43,926 nt of DNA from Haladaptatus litoreus (lineage in GTDB: Archaea > Halobacteriota > Halobacteria > Halobacteriales > Haladaptataceae): NCBI RefSeq assembly GCF_900156425.1, contig NZ_FTNO01000009.1, forward strand, positions 1 through 43,926. The letters run 5' to 3'. The position numbers and the translations under genes were made by a program. A model generated the notes under the pieces. It was not told the DNA's origin. It saw only the letters and a list, made by a program, of their open reading frames with translations, and searched no databases. Position 1 is the first letter of the stretch. The number at the start of each line of letters is the position of its first letter. This document shows positions 7,170 to 16,675 of the stretch, piece by piece.

Positions 7170-9338
7170 ATGTCTACCAGTCGCCAAGACGTTCCATCGT
7201 CGGGGTGGCACGTTGAAATCGACGGCGAGAACGGGCATACCCACACCCCCGACCTCTTGGACGACCCCCAACGAGTGCCGAAAACGAACGACCTGCCCGA
7301 AATCACCATCCCTGTCCGCCGAACGGAGAAGTGGTTAGACCCGCAATTCGAGCGAGCGGACATGCGCGTGTGGTGTGGCGGCCAGCGTCAACCCATCGAC
7401 CGACTCGAAAAGGTCGAGATACAGGACGGCAAGACGGTGCTCCGCGGGCGTGGCGGTGTTGAACTCCTCGACCCGGTGGAAGTGCAGTACGACCAAGACG
7501 CCATTCACGAAGCCGCTCGTGACCTCATTGAAGAGCACACGCCCTATGCGGCCAACGTCGATGCGCCGAACGTCGATGTCGAGGAGGATGTTCAAATCAC
7601 GTCTGTCACGACAAAAGAGGACTTCATTAACGAGTTCGAGATTCGTGATACTGACCCGATTGACATCGGCAATGGCTATATCGGGCTACACAAATCCTGT
7701 GCGGTGAGTGACGCCGTCGATGATTCGATAGCGAACGATGGCACGACCATTTCCTCAAATGTCTATTCGGGTGGGAATGCAGTTGAACTCACGTCACAGG
7801 GCGACCGCGTTGTGTTCCAGATTGACTTTCCCTACCGGATTCCGAACGAATACGTCGGTGTTAAAATCCGTGACCGAACACAAGGCAGTTCGGATATTTC
7901 GTTTCGCTGGAATCAGACCGAATTCGCACATAACTCGTCCGACCAAGTCACGATTTCGTGGCACGAACTCGGCAAATCCTCACTCTATTCACAGGGCGGT
8001 GGCTACCAGACGGTTATCGGCGAGGACATCGACCCCGACCGCTCGCACTTCCTCGGCATTGTCGCCGAAGGGAGTTCAAGCTATATCGTCGATAGCATTG
8101 CTGTTTACGACACACGATACAACTATACGTGGGACAATTACGCAGGCGGCACGGGGCAGTATCTTAACGGCCCGGAAGAATACCCCGATCGTGTCTGGGT
8201 GAGTTCGCGTGAAATCCCACTGACGAAGGCAGTTGTCGGCGGACGACTTGATGCATCGCTCAATTCGACGACGACAACCACCGATAATAGCACTCCACAT
8301 ATCGGCTTTTCCCAAACCCAAGGGCGCTTTTACCTCACGTCAAATGCCGACGAGAATGCCGAATCAACGGGTGACTGGGATAATCTCGACACCCCCGGCG
8401 GTAGTCTCAAAGTCGGGTTTGCACTCTCACGCTGGGGTGATGATGCCGACCGGCAGAAAATCCCGGCAGAGGGCTTTCGCCCCCACCGAGTGCAGGACTA
8501 TCAACTCACCGCAGACCTCTCGACACTCCCGATTATCGTCAACCAGTCGTACAACGACAGCCTGCGGAACGTCCTCAAAGACTTAGCCAATCGCGGGGAT
8601 TTCGTCTGGGAATACCGACGCGACCCGAAGACCGGCGAGCAATCCATCGAATGGACGCAAGCAGGCCAGCGTGAGACAGAAATCGACGTTGACGAAGTGA
8701 GTTACACCGTCGAGAAGGATAGTAGCCAAGTCGCTGATTCGGTGTCGGTGTATGGCGGCTCACAGTCCTATATCGCACGCTTTCAGGCAGACATCGGCAA
8801 CTCCGTCGGCCTGCCAAATACACGGATACAGGAACTCTCCGATACTGTCCGCAACCCACGGTCTGGCGTGCGATATGAGCGCAACGAAGATTACGAAATC
8901 GACTATGAAAACGGGCGGATAACCGCCCTTTCAGATGGTCTGATGGACGACGATGGCTGGTATGAAGTCGAATACCAATACCAGACCTACGGCGACTACG
9001 CTGTTTCTGGGGTGCAGAACCCGCGCCAGCACCCACCGCAGGACATCGCGTCCTTAGCGTCAAATGCGGCCTGTGCGCAAGCGGCGCGTATCATCATCAA
9101 TGACCTGCAAACCCCGCAGTTCGAAGCCGAGATGACGATTCCGCAGGAAACCATTCCGTGGAGTCTGGCGGATGCCCTCCACGTTGAGGGCTTAGAGACG
9201 GGCGGGCAGGCGCTCAAAATCCGCAATGTTGAGCAACGACCCGGTGAGACTGTCCTCACGCTCGGAATCGGTCGGAATATCGGCGAGATAATTTCGGACA
9301 TTGAAACGCGCGTCAGTAGCGTGTCGAGAAATAGCTAA
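7170..9338 (+). CDS. Tail hub / baseplate protein with inserted beta-sandwich
   Basis: A 722-residue protein. Residues 1-150 and about 440-722 look like a tail hub: the second part holds SLRNVLKDLANRGDFVWEYR followed by strands ending SVSVYGG, as in phage tail hub (gp27-like) proteins. Between them, about residues 165-310 form a self-contained beta-sandwich resembling a carbohydrate-binding module (FPYRIPNEYVGVKIRDRT, SSYIVDSIAVYDTRY). It probably closes the tail tip and contacts the envelope. It starts immediately after the preceding stop. Confidence 0.65.
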   Translation: MSTSRQDVPSSGWHVEIDGENGHTHTPDLLDDPQRVPKTNDLPEITIPVRRTEKWLDPQFERADMRVWCGGQRQPIDRLEKVEIQDGKTVLRGRGGVELLDPVEVQYDQDAIHEAARDLIEEHTPYAANVDAPNVDVEEDVQITSVTTKEDFINEFEIRDTDPIDIGNGYIGLHKSCAVSDAVDDSIANDGTTISSNVYSGGNAVELTSQGDRVVFQIDFPYRIPNEYVGVKIRDRTQGSSDISFRWNQTEFAHNSSDQVTISWHELGKSSLYSQGGGYQTVIGEDIDPDRSHFLGIVAEGSSSYIVDSIAVYDTRYNYTWDNYAGGTGQYLNGPEEYPDRVWVSSREIPLTKAVVGGRLDASLNSTTTTTDNSTPHIGFSQTQGRFYLTSNADENAESTGDWDNLDTPGGSLKVGFALSRWGDDADRQKIPAEGFRPHRVQDYQLTADLSTLPIIVNQSYNDSLRNVLKDLANRGDFVWEYRRDPKTGEQSIEWTQAGQRETEIDVDEVSYTVEKDSSQVADSVSVYGGSQSYIARFQADIGNSVGLPNTRIQELSDTVRNPRSGVRYERNEDYEIDYENGRITALSDGLMDDDGWYEVEYQYQTYGDYAVSGVQNPRQHPPQDIASLASNAACAQAARIIINDLQTPQFEAEMTIPQETIPWSLADALHVEGLETGGQALKIRNVEQRPGETVLTLGIGRNIGEIISDIETRVSSVSRNS

Positions 9339-9349
9339 ACCACTCAATT

Positions 9350-10183
9350 ATGACAGGTAGAATCTGGCCACAAGACAGTGACGACATTACAGAAACAACC
9401 CTCGGGGAAGCCCTTGCACTCGCGCACCAAAGCGACTACGTCGAGAGCGGCGTCGGCTTCAATGCCGATTTTCAGGCCAACACACTCGACATAGGAAACG
9501 GCCATGCGATTGTCCGGAGTAGTACCGAAGCCCGCCACGTCTATCCCGATGGCGAGACAGGCCTGCCACTCCCGGTTACGTCAGGGGTGAACTACATTTA
9601 CTTACTCGCGGATTTCACCGATACAACGGAAACAGCGGTGTCATTCGAAGCAAACAGCAGTGATGCACCCACGACAGAACCCGCCCTGAAAGTCGGCGAA
9701 GTCGATACGGCGGGCGATACGTCAACCGAACTCAATCGGGGCGCGCCGCTCGACATGGAGGGGCTGGATGCGGCCACCCTCGGCGGGAATCTACCGGGCT
9801 ATTATGCCGAATCCGATTCCCCGACGATTTCCGGCCAACCGATATTCACCGGCACCCCACTCGTCACAGGCGTTGCTTCGCAGCTCCAACTCGGTGAGGA
9901 GGGTCAGGGCGGCCCGCACGGATTCATCTTTGCGAATAACGAGGGCGAGGACTTCGGGTTTCTCGGCTTTCGGACGAATCCGAACGAAATCGTCGTTGAA
10001 AACCAAACAACGGGGACGGAAATCATGGCCCTCCCGATTGACGGCACCACTCGTCCTCGGATTTTGGGCGAGGAGGTGCAGACGATTAAGGAAGGGACGA
10101 CTGCGGCAACGGTCTATGTCGGTGATACGGAACCCGCTGGCGCGAATGATGGCGACGTGTGGATTGACACCTCTGGAAACTAA
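9350..10183 (+). CDS. Tail fibre protein, adaptor module
   Basis: A 277-residue acidic fibre protein. Residues 20-125 contain a module (SGVNYIYLLADFTD then ALKVGEVDT) that recurs near the N-terminus of the protein at 11881 (SGMNYIFLTIDPTV then ALKIAEVDT), so the two are paralogous in their virion-attachment parts. The C-terminus has the motif VYVGDTEPAGANDGDVWIDT, common at the ends of phage fibre proteins. It begins the fibre gene block that continues to 16.2 kb. Spacing to the next gene is two bases. Confidence 0.65.
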   Translation: MTGRIWPQDSDDITETTLGEALALAHQSDYVESGVGFNADFQANTLDIGNGHAIVRSSTEARHVYPDGETGLPLPVTSGVNYIYLLADFTDTTETAVSFEANSSDAPTTEPALKVGEVDTAGDTSTELNRGAPLDMEGLDAATLGGNLPGYYAESDSPTISGQPIFTGTPLVTGVASQLQLGEEGQGGPHGFIFANNEGEDFGFLGFRTNPNEIVVENQTTGTEIMALPIDGTTRPRILGEEVQTIKEGTTAATVYVGDTEPAGANDGDVWIDTSGN

Positions 10184-10185
10184 TC

Positions 10186-11871
10186 ATGGCCACGTATAAC
10201 GTTGTCACCGACCTCGGAGCGGACGATACGGGTAGTACCGCGATTGATTCGGACATCGAACCCGAAGTGGCGTCAGGCAATACACTCGTCTTCCCACCCG
10301 GTGATTACCTCCTTAATTCGCTGTCGGTTGGCTCGACTGTCTCGAATTTCACGCTACAGGGCCAACCCGGCGCAACCCTCATCCCCAAAGACTGGGGCGG
10401 GTCGAATCCGACCGACCCCTTCGTGTTCGTTGCGGGCAGTGGCTTTGAATGGCACCAGTTCGAGATTGACGTTAACGGACGCAATCCGGGCGTCGTTGAC
10501 ATAGAGGGCGACAACTGGGAGCTAACCCGACTCGTCACGAATGGTCAGGTACACTGCGAGACGGACGGCCAAGCGCCCAGTAATTCGGATGTTGCGCGGT
10601 CATGGTTTTCGCTGTGGGTGCCAACGTCCGGCGCGCATGGCCTCATCGAAGACTGCTATTTCCACGACGGCAGTAATCAATCCGTCTCACAGGGGTCGAA
10701 TCGTCGGGCCATCCTCATCGACGGCGGGCAGGGCGATATTACGATTAATCGCTGTTGGTTCGAACAGTGGGGCGAGAACACGATTTACGCCAAGAATATC
10801 GCCGGGCACCTGAATATCTACAACAGCTATTGGAAGAACACGCAGAACGGTGCGCGAACAGGCGGTGATACGACGGTTCGAAACTGTGTGTCGATTAAGG
10901 ACGCTCCACACCCTAAAAATTGGGCGGATAGCGCCCTCCAGCGCGGCGTTGGCTACGAAGCCGATGGTGTCGATGGCGCGGATTACGACCAATATAACGG
11001 GACGAACGTCGTCCAAGGCTGCGACTTTTATCATAACTACATCTCGCCGATTGGTGAGCCTGATTCGTGTGGCGCGCCGATTGGCGGCACGTCAGCCCCA
11101 GAACGGGCATCCATAATCAACTGCCGAATCTATTACCGAAGCGACCGCAGTCATAACGCAGTCTATAACGGAGGTAGTGTCGAAGGGCCACCGGAGTTCT
11201 GGCGAATCCAGAATACGCATATCGACAACGACTGTCCGGGTGACCAATACTGTATTTTCGTCGGTGATACGCCGAACGAATGGGGCGAAGTGTCGGGTGT
11301 GTGGAGTGCGCAAAACGGGCGGTATTCGAACTCCTCCTATGTCCGCAGTCGGATGACAACCGGCAACCCCGACAACGTCAACACCACTCCACCACTGCCA
11401 GAACCACCGTCGGGCCAACCGATGTCGAATGCCACTATCGTCACGGTGGATAATACTGGCGGTGGTGAGTCTTCTGAATACTCATTCGAAGGTGTCGGGA
11501 GTACCAGCAGCCCTGATTCGGGAACCATCCACCCCTCGGGCGTCGGTGGTCGAGACATCAATATCGCATGGGGTGGCTCATCGGCGGCGCGGCGTATCCA
11601 CACCGCCAGCGGGACGGTCGAACCGGGTGACACACATCGCTATTACATCCATGACGGTGCGCTCAAAGGGAGTTCGTTCTCACAAACTGGAAATGCCACG
11701 CTCACTGTCGATGGAGAGACGGCAAGTACAGCGAATCCGGCACTGCTACTCGAAAATGGCGAATGGAACCCACTTGCCGATGGAACCGTTCACGGCAAGG
11801 CGGGCATGGGGACGGGGGCCATGAAGTATCTCGACAGTGGCGAGTGGCAAACCGCAGTTGAAAAACAATAA
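10186..11871 (+). CDS. Beta-helix tail spike protein (pectate-lyase-like fold)
   Basis: A 561-residue protein. The opening (VTDLGADDTGSTAIDSDI, then VFPPGDYLLNSLSV) is the classic start of phage and plant right-handed beta-helix proteins. Repeated short turns follow to about residue 390, with several Cys residues. A Ser/Gly-rich linker leads to a C-terminal beta domain of about 150 residues that ends in LLENGEWNPLADGTVHGKAG. It probably acts as a receptor-binding or depolymerising spike. I cannot identify catalytic residues by eye. Confidence 0.75.
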   Translation: MATYNVVTDLGADDTGSTAIDSDIEPEVASGNTLVFPPGDYLLNSLSVGSTVSNFTLQGQPGATLIPKDWGGSNPTDPFVFVAGSGFEWHQFEIDVNGRNPGVVDIEGDNWELTRLVTNGQVHCETDGQAPSNSDVARSWFSLWVPTSGAHGLIEDCYFHDGSNQSVSQGSNRRAILIDGGQGDITINRCWFEQWGENTIYAKNIAGHLNIYNSYWKNTQNGARTGGDTTVRNCVSIKDAPHPKNWADSALQRGVGYEADGVDGADYDQYNGTNVVQGCDFYHNYISPIGEPDSCGAPIGGTSAPERASIINCRIYYRSDRSHNAVYNGGSVEGPPEFWRIQNTHIDNDCPGDQYCIFVGDTPNEWGEVSGVWSAQNGRYSNSSYVRSRMTTGNPDNVNTTPPLPEPPSGQPMSNATIVTVDNTGGGESSEYSFEGVGSTSSPDSGTIHPSGVGGRDINIAWGGSSAARRIHTASGTVEPGDTHRYYIHDGALKGSSFSQTGNATLTVDGETASTANPALLLENGEWNPLADGTVHGKAGMGTGAMKYLDSGEWQTAVEKQ

Positions 11872-11880
11872 CTCACACCA

Positions 11881-13521
11881 ATGACAATTACTGATAAGAA
11901 CGTTACGTTCCAGAGTGGCGACGATCTCAACGAGGACAACCTCAGGAAACTCCTTCGAATACTCACCCAACACGACGGCGATGGGTTTATTCATCGGGGG
12001 TTGACAGTCACTGCCGACCACGTCAATGATAACATCGACGTTGATGAGGGCGCGGCAGTCATCACCGACGACACGGGCGAAGGGGCCTATGCCATCGAAC
12101 ACCCCGGTCTGACGGGTGCCTCGGTCGCTAACCAGTCGGGGATGAACTACATTTTCCTGACGATTGACCCGACCGTCGATAATGATGTCACAGTCGAAAT
12201 CAATTCATCGGATTCACCCAACCGAACGCCTGCGTTGAAGATTGCCGAGGTCGATACACTCAACGACCAAGAGGCGGTGATGTTCAACGTCGAAAAGAGC
12301 GAGTCCTTTGATACTCTGTCGACCAACTCCATTTCGAGTTCGTCCGCGTCGATTGCAAATCTCACTGCCGGGAGTTCGTTTACCGACCCACAGAGCAATA
12401 CCTATTCGGGGGCGCTCCCGACGTGGTTAGATGGCTTAGATATTGCGCCGAACTCGGTTGATGCGGGGGCAGTTTCGACGCCTTCGCTGAATAGCACCAT
12501 CAAATACGTCACGACTGAAAGCCAATTGCAGGCGATGGTTGGGGCGGGGAATACCCTCATTATCCCCGCAGGGACGACAATCAACGTCTCCGACCCCGTG
12601 GTGTTGGGTGATAATGACCACTTGCAGATTGAGTCGGGTGCCACGCTCCGGCAGGCCGATGGGTCGAACCTCACCGAGTTCCGAACTGTCGTTCGAACAC
12701 ACGGTACTAACATTCTCGTTGATGGTGGGGGGACGATAGACGCGAATGTAGATGGGCAGTCGGGGGTTGGCTATCGTGGTCTTGGCGACGTGCAAGGGTC
12801 TGGCCCGTATGCAAACATCCGCGTGCAAAACGTCACGATTCAGAACTGCGGCGAGCGCAAACCTGTCGAGTTCGGGTTTAGTTCCGATGTCTGGGTGACG
12901 AACTGCACCTTTGGTGGTGGGGCACAGTTCGATACGGGCGCGGTCGCTGTCGAAGCACGGAACGGCGATATAACGAATTTTCATATCACCGATAATACCA
13001 TCAAGCCACTCCACAGCACGCTTTCGGGCGATTGCATTTTCATCGACTCCATAACAAATAGCGGCCATAAGGTTCGGCGATTCGTTATAAGCAACAATAC
13101 GTTTGAAGGCTCGTGGGCGACTCGCACATCAAGTGAATCTGGTGTCTTTTGGGGCATTCTCGTCGAAGAGGGTGGCCAGTCGGGCGTTATCTCGGAGAAC
13201 TCACTCCGTGCAGAAAGCGGCGATGGCTCTGGCGGTGGGATATACCTCAACTCACAAACCGGCGCAGGTGGCACCGGGACTATCACCGTGACGGGCAATA
13301 CCCTCCGTGGTGATTCGAATGCAACCCAGCCCGGTGGCGCGTCTATCAATGGGATCGTCATCGGCACTGGCGTTCTCTGTAACGTGTCTTCGAATCTGTC
13401 GATTAGCTTTTCGGGCAATGGCGTTGCCAACAACTCTGCGAATGCAGTCGTTGTCGGTAATCATACCGATGGCACGTTCTACGACAGTGGAAGCGGTGGC
13501 GTTGTTGCGGATAACCTCTAA
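11881..13521 (+). CDS. Tail fibre with N-terminal adaptor and beta-helix
   Basis: A 546-residue protein. Residues 20-140 match the adaptor module of the 9350 protein; from about residue 200 a beta-helix starts (LIIPAGTTINVSDPVVLGDN) and continues in Gly/Asn-rich turns to the end. The domain order (virion-anchoring module, then beta-helix) supports a virion-attached spike. It follows the 10186 gene by nine bases, and the next gene has its own promoter, so the fibre operon may pause or end here. Confidence 0.72.
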   Translation: MTITDKNVTFQSGDDLNEDNLRKLLRILTQHDGDGFIHRGLTVTADHVNDNIDVDEGAAVITDDTGEGAYAIEHPGLTGASVANQSGMNYIFLTIDPTVDNDVTVEINSSDSPNRTPALKIAEVDTLNDQEAVMFNVEKSESFDTLSTNSISSSSASIANLTAGSSFTDPQSNTYSGALPTWLDGLDIAPNSVDAGAVSTPSLNSTIKYVTTESQLQAMVGAGNTLIIPAGTTINVSDPVVLGDNDHLQIESGATLRQADGSNLTEFRTVVRTHGTNILVDGGGTIDANVDGQSGVGYRGLGDVQGSGPYANIRVQNVTIQNCGERKPVEFGFSSDVWVTNCTFGGGAQFDTGAVAVEARNGDITNFHITDNTIKPLHSTLSGDCIFIDSITNSGHKVRRFVISNNTFEGSWATRTSSESGVFWGILVEEGGQSGVISENSLRAESGDGSGGGIYLNSQTGAGGTGTITVTGNTLRGDSNATQPGGASINGIVIGTGVLCNVSSNLSISFSGNGVANNSANAVVVGNHTDGTFYDSGSGGVVADNL

Positions 13522-13574
13522 GACGGTATATGGTCACCCTACACCCTCTTTAGTTGAAACGACGATATGATGGG

Positions 13575-13580
13575 TTTATA
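13575..13580 (+). promoter_or_regulatory. TATA box (TTTATA) for the 13605 gene
   Basis: TTTATA lies 25-30 bases before the GTG at 13605, which is the archaeal spacing for a transcript starting at or just before the start codon. It stands in an 83-base gap after the fibre gene. This suggests a leaderless, independently expressed gene inside the late region. Confidence 0.6.
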
Positions 13581-13604
13581 CACTCTCCACGAAGTAAGAG
13601 ACAT

Positions 13605-14870
13605 GTGACAGACTCATCGACAACACATGCCTCTCGACGAAGCGTTCTTGGCGCATTATTGGGAACGCCATTCCTCGCCACGTCCGGATTCGACACACCG
13701 GCACAAACGCAAGCCGAGTGTGAAACAACGGTCGGGACAAACACCCACACAAACCCCTATTTCGACATCACGCACGACGACTTTGGCGCACAGGGCGATG
13801 GAACACAGGACGATAGCACGGCCATCCAGAAAGCCGTTGACGCGGCCAGCGAAGTCGGTGGCACGGTCTACTTCCCGCCGTCGCCGGGTGAGTATTTCCT
13901 CAACAACCCGATAGAGGTGACTGCCGGAAACGTCACGCTCAAAGGCTCGCCTGCGTGGGGGTCGATACTCAAAGCTGGCCCGAAGCTCAATCAGTCGATG
14001 GTTGACGGCCTTGGGAAAGGTGGGAAATCGACGAATGCCTCGCACGTTATCGTCAAAGACCTCGTCTTCAATGGCGAGGATGGGTGGACAGACCACGCCT
14101 ACCGAGCGGCACACAAGGCGATTCGAACCAAGAAGGGCGCACATTGGACGATAGAAAACTGCTATATTTACGATACGCGAGCGACAGGCATCGGCCTTGA
14201 TTCGGTCGCTAACGATCGGTATTTGCATAATCGCTTAGAGAAGTGCGGGACGCCGGGCGAAGAAACCGGGTCGAACGGCTTGGGAATTGGCGTCGGCGAA
14301 GCGGGTGAGACAGCACGCACCCCTACCTACGCGATTGGGAATACCATCATCGACACATCCCAACACGCGATTATCCTTGAACAGACTGGCGGATTTGAGG
14401 ATACGACTAACGCCGTCTTTATCGGCAATGTCATCGACGGCGCTCGCGGTGGCATCGTCGGTGAGTTAGCAGACAAGATAACGTGTCTCGGCAATACTGT
14501 CGAGCACACTGACGAGTACGGCCTTTATTTCGGCCCGCTTGATTCACAGAAGGGCTGCCGGTTCGTGACGATGCAGGGCAACGTGGTTAGACACCACGGC
14601 AGTCCTGAGTACAACCAGCGGGATGGGTTGTTAGTTGCCGAAGAAACTGATTATGCATGGGCGCAGGGCAATATTGTCGCAGACTCCGGCATTCAGGTGA
14701 GCGCGAACGTCAATATGGTCAACTCGACCGGGCGTGAGGCCGCAGGCGTCGGTAACAAGCCGTCGATTGATGTGTGGCACCCACATTTCACGGGTGGCTT
14801 TGTCGAGAACACAGACGACGGCACCCTGTGGCATCTGAATACGCGCGGCGAGTTCCGAAACGTCTATTGA
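13605..14870 (+). CDS. Tat-exported beta-helix protein (putative secreted polysaccharide-active moron)
   Basis: A 421-residue protein from GTG 13605. The N-terminus is a twin-arginine signal: S10-R11-R12-S-V-L followed by a short hydrophobic core (GALLGTPFLA), then TPAQTQA as a likely cleavage region; no lipobox Cys follows directly. From about residue 55 it reads DDFGAQGDGTQDDSTAIQKA and VYFPPSPGEYFLNNP, the pectate-lyase-like beta-helix opening, with repeats to the end. An in-frame TTG at 13554 would bury the Tat signal 17 residues further in, so GTG is preferred. A viral protein with a Tat signal should be exported folded by the host and act on the cell surface or S-layer glycans. Activity is inferred. 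Confidence 0.7.
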   Translation: MTDSSTTHASRRSVLGALLGTPFLATSGFDTPAQTQAECETTVGTNTHTNPYFDITHDDFGAQGDGTQDDSTAIQKAVDAASEVGGTVYFPPSPGEYFLNNPIEVTAGNVTLKGSPAWGSILKAGPKLNQSMVDGLGKGGKSTNASHVIVKDLVFNGEDGWTDHAYRAAHKAIRTKKGAHWTIENCYIYDTRATGIGLDSVANDRYLHNRLEKCGTPGEETGSNGLGIGVGEAGETARTPTYAIGNTIIDTSQHAIILEQTGGFEDTTNAVFIGNVIDGARGGIVGELADKITCLGNTVEHTDEYGLYFGPLDSQKGCRFVTMQGNVVRHHGSPEYNQRDGLLVAEETDYAWAQGNIVADSGIQVSANVNMVNSTGREAAGVGNKPSIDVWHPHFTGGFVENTDDGTLWHLNTRGEFRNVY

Positions 14871-14874
14871 GTTC

Positions 14875-14937
14875 GTTAGTATAGCATACTAACCGCTGTT
14901 TTTCCGCAGGCAGTGACCCGCGAGAGCGGCGAGCACA
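14875..14937 (+). promoter_or_regulatory. 19-bp palindrome plus conserved downstream element
   Basis: Bases 14875-14893 read GTTAGTATAGCATACTAAC, identical to the copy at 17618 read on the other strand. It is followed, after an 11-base insertion relative to 1880, by GCAGGCAGTGACC, a small hairpin (CCGC/GCGG) and GGCGAGCAC. It lies 79 bases before the start of the 14972 gene, which it probably controls. Confidence 0.7.
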
Positions 14938-14971
14938 TCCAACCACCCAGAAGCATCCGAGCTAACACATT

Positions 14972-16204
14972 ATGCCAGAAAACATAACCACAGTAGATGT
15001 CCGTGCAAAAGGCGCGGACACGAGCGGTCACGAACCAATAGATGACCTGCTTACCGACCACGAACACAGAGATAGGACTCGGTACGTCTTTCCACCCGGA
15101 CGCTACCGACTCGCCGAACCCTTCGAAGCCTTTGATTGGGGCGAGTCGTTAGAGTTCGTCGGTGAGGGCAGACCGACCTTCGTGATTGAAGACCAATTCG
15201 ATAAGCCAATCTTCAACTTTGGATACTCCTCTGGCAATCGAAAGCCGGGGAATCACCTTCGCTTTGAAGGCTTTAATATCGACATTACGGAGGATGGCGT
15301 CGGCCAACCCCCACTTTGGGCGCTCGCCAAATACGGACTCGACGTGCATAACGTCCGAGTCTTCGGCGAACGGAGTGCCGACGGTTCTCCGCTGTCGAGT
15401 ACGATCTTCGGCATCCTCCGAGAAACCGGACGCGGAGAAATCAATCGGCTTGATATGCCGTTTGGTGCCGAACACCGGGGAAAGAAAGACCAAACCCATG
15501 AGGCAATCGGGCTGAATATCGTCAAAGGAAAGCACAACGGCCTGCTTCGAATCAAGAACTCGTATATCGCCGAACACGCGAATAACGGTTTTTACGTTTA
15601 CAGACATTCGACCGGCGGGAACGTCCACGTCCGCAATTGTATCTCCCGAAACAACGGCCTCACGGCCTTCCGAATCGACGCGGGTGATACGTGCAAGGAT
15701 TCGAATGTCCTCATCGACATGGATGACTTGCCCTATGACGGTGCCTGTGGCCTCTGGTCGCAGGGTGGGGGCAAGTTCGAAAACATCCACATCAAACGTG
15801 AGTCGGGCCAGAACAAGCTGATTCGAGACACGCAGGGGAACATCACGGAATCGTTCAAGAACATCACCATCGACAACGCAGGCGATGGCGACATCCTCAA
15901 CCTGCATTTCCCCGGTGGGAAGTGGGTGTGCGATGGCCTCACCGTTCGTGATACCAACGACGACCCCGGCGACCAGAACGACTATTTCACGAGTCGGATT
16001 AAGCGCGACAACGTCGTCTTGAAAAACGTCGAATACTCCACGCAGGGGGACAAACGTCGGGGGATTCACTTCGAGGATTCGAAGAAAATCAAGGTCGAAG
16101 ATTCACACTTCGACGTTCACGAAGTCGCGTTGAATTTCAAGGATTGTGAGAACACGGTCGTTGACGACTGGAACGAGTATCTTCGTGGTGCAATCAACCG
16201 ATGA
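14972..16204 (+). CDS. Beta-helix protein without signal peptide
   Basis: A 410-residue acidic protein. The start (VDVRAKGADTSGHEPIDDLL, then YVFPPGRYRLAEPF) is a shortened pectate-lyase-like opening, followed by parallel beta-helix turns (NVHVRNCISRNNGLTAFRID, FENIHIKRES and others). It lacks both the fibre adaptor module and a Tat signal. It may be a spike attached through another protein, or an intracellularly released enzyme. The next gene starts in an ATGA overlap with its stop. The palindrome at 14875 suggests separate control. Confidence 0.7.
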   Translation: MPENITTVDVRAKGADTSGHEPIDDLLTDHEHRDRTRYVFPPGRYRLAEPFEAFDWGESLEFVGEGRPTFVIEDQFDKPIFNFGYSSGNRKPGNHLRFEGFNIDITEDGVGQPPLWALAKYGLDVHNVRVFGERSADGSPLSSTIFGILRETGRGEINRLDMPFGAEHRGKKDQTHEAIGLNIVKGKHNGLLRIKNSYIAEHANNGFYVYRHSTGGNVHVRNCISRNNGLTAFRIDAGDTCKDSNVLIDMDDLPYDGACGLWSQGGGKFENIHIKRESGQNKLIRDTQGNITESFKNITIDNAGDGDILNLHFPGGKWVCDGLTVRDTNDDPGDQNDYFTSRIKRDNVVLKNVEYSTQGDKRRGIHFEDSKKIKVEDSHFDVHEVALNFKDCENTVVDDWNEYLRGAINR

Positions 16205-16509
16205 GCGAAACCACGTATTGGGCCGATAGTACCGAACGGAACGAGCAGAACGAACGGAACGAAGACAACGAGGAACCTATGAGTGACAAATCAGAACAAG
16301 AAGTCAAAGTAAAGCGCGACGACTACGACGAAATCGAAAAATTAGGAACGAAGTTTTTGTTTGTCATCCTCGGGGTGGCGCTTCTCGGCGTGTGGTCATT
16401 CGAGTATCAATCACTCGCTGGGATGCCCCAGACAGTGCTCCCGGCAGTCGCACTCGCGTTGCTGGCGGCAGGTGGTGTTGACGTGGCTCTTGGACGCCTG
16501 CGGAAATAG
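16201..16509 (+). CDS. Membrane protein with two helices, holin-like
   Basis: A 102-residue protein. The first 50 residues are very polar, with a NEQNERNEDNEE repeat tract that resembles the NEGNEQNEGNEGG tract of the portal protein. Two hydrophobic segments follow (FLFVILGVALLGVW and VLPAVALALLAAGGVDVAL). It is linked by ATGA overlap to the 14972 gene. Two-helix membrane proteins at the end of late operons often belong to lysis or egress, but no lysis mechanism is shown here. Confidence 0.65.
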   Translation: MSETTYWADSTERNEQNERNEDNEEPMSDKSEQEVKVKRDDYDEIEKLGTKFLFVILGVALLGVWSFEYQSLAGMPQTVLPAVALALLAAGGVDVALGRLRK

Positions 16510-16551
16510 AACCCACTCATGGACAGGATTACCCGAAAGAGTCCCAGAAGC

Positions 16552-16571
16552 AGGGGGCGAAAGTGCCCCCT
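16552..16571 (+). terminator. GC-rich hairpin after the fibre block
   Basis: AGGGGGC (16552-16558) pairs with GCCCCCT (16565-16571) around a six-base loop. There is no T-run after it, so it may be a processing or pausing signal and not a classic archaeal terminator. It lies in the 166-base stretch between the 16201 gene and the next small ORF; I see no other gene in that stretch. Confidence 0.4.
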
Positions 16572-16675
16572 CACTCCGAGCTTTCGCTGCCTCAATCGAG
16601 ACAGCACCCCGCAAAACACAGAGCCATGTTATAGTCCTTTTGATCATATGATGAATTGTCGCAACCAAAACCGAA

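Noticed and set aside
15149..16069. 306-codon open frame opposite the 14972 gene
   Set aside because: Antisense to a clear beta-helix gene; long antisense frames are common in GC-rich coding sequence.
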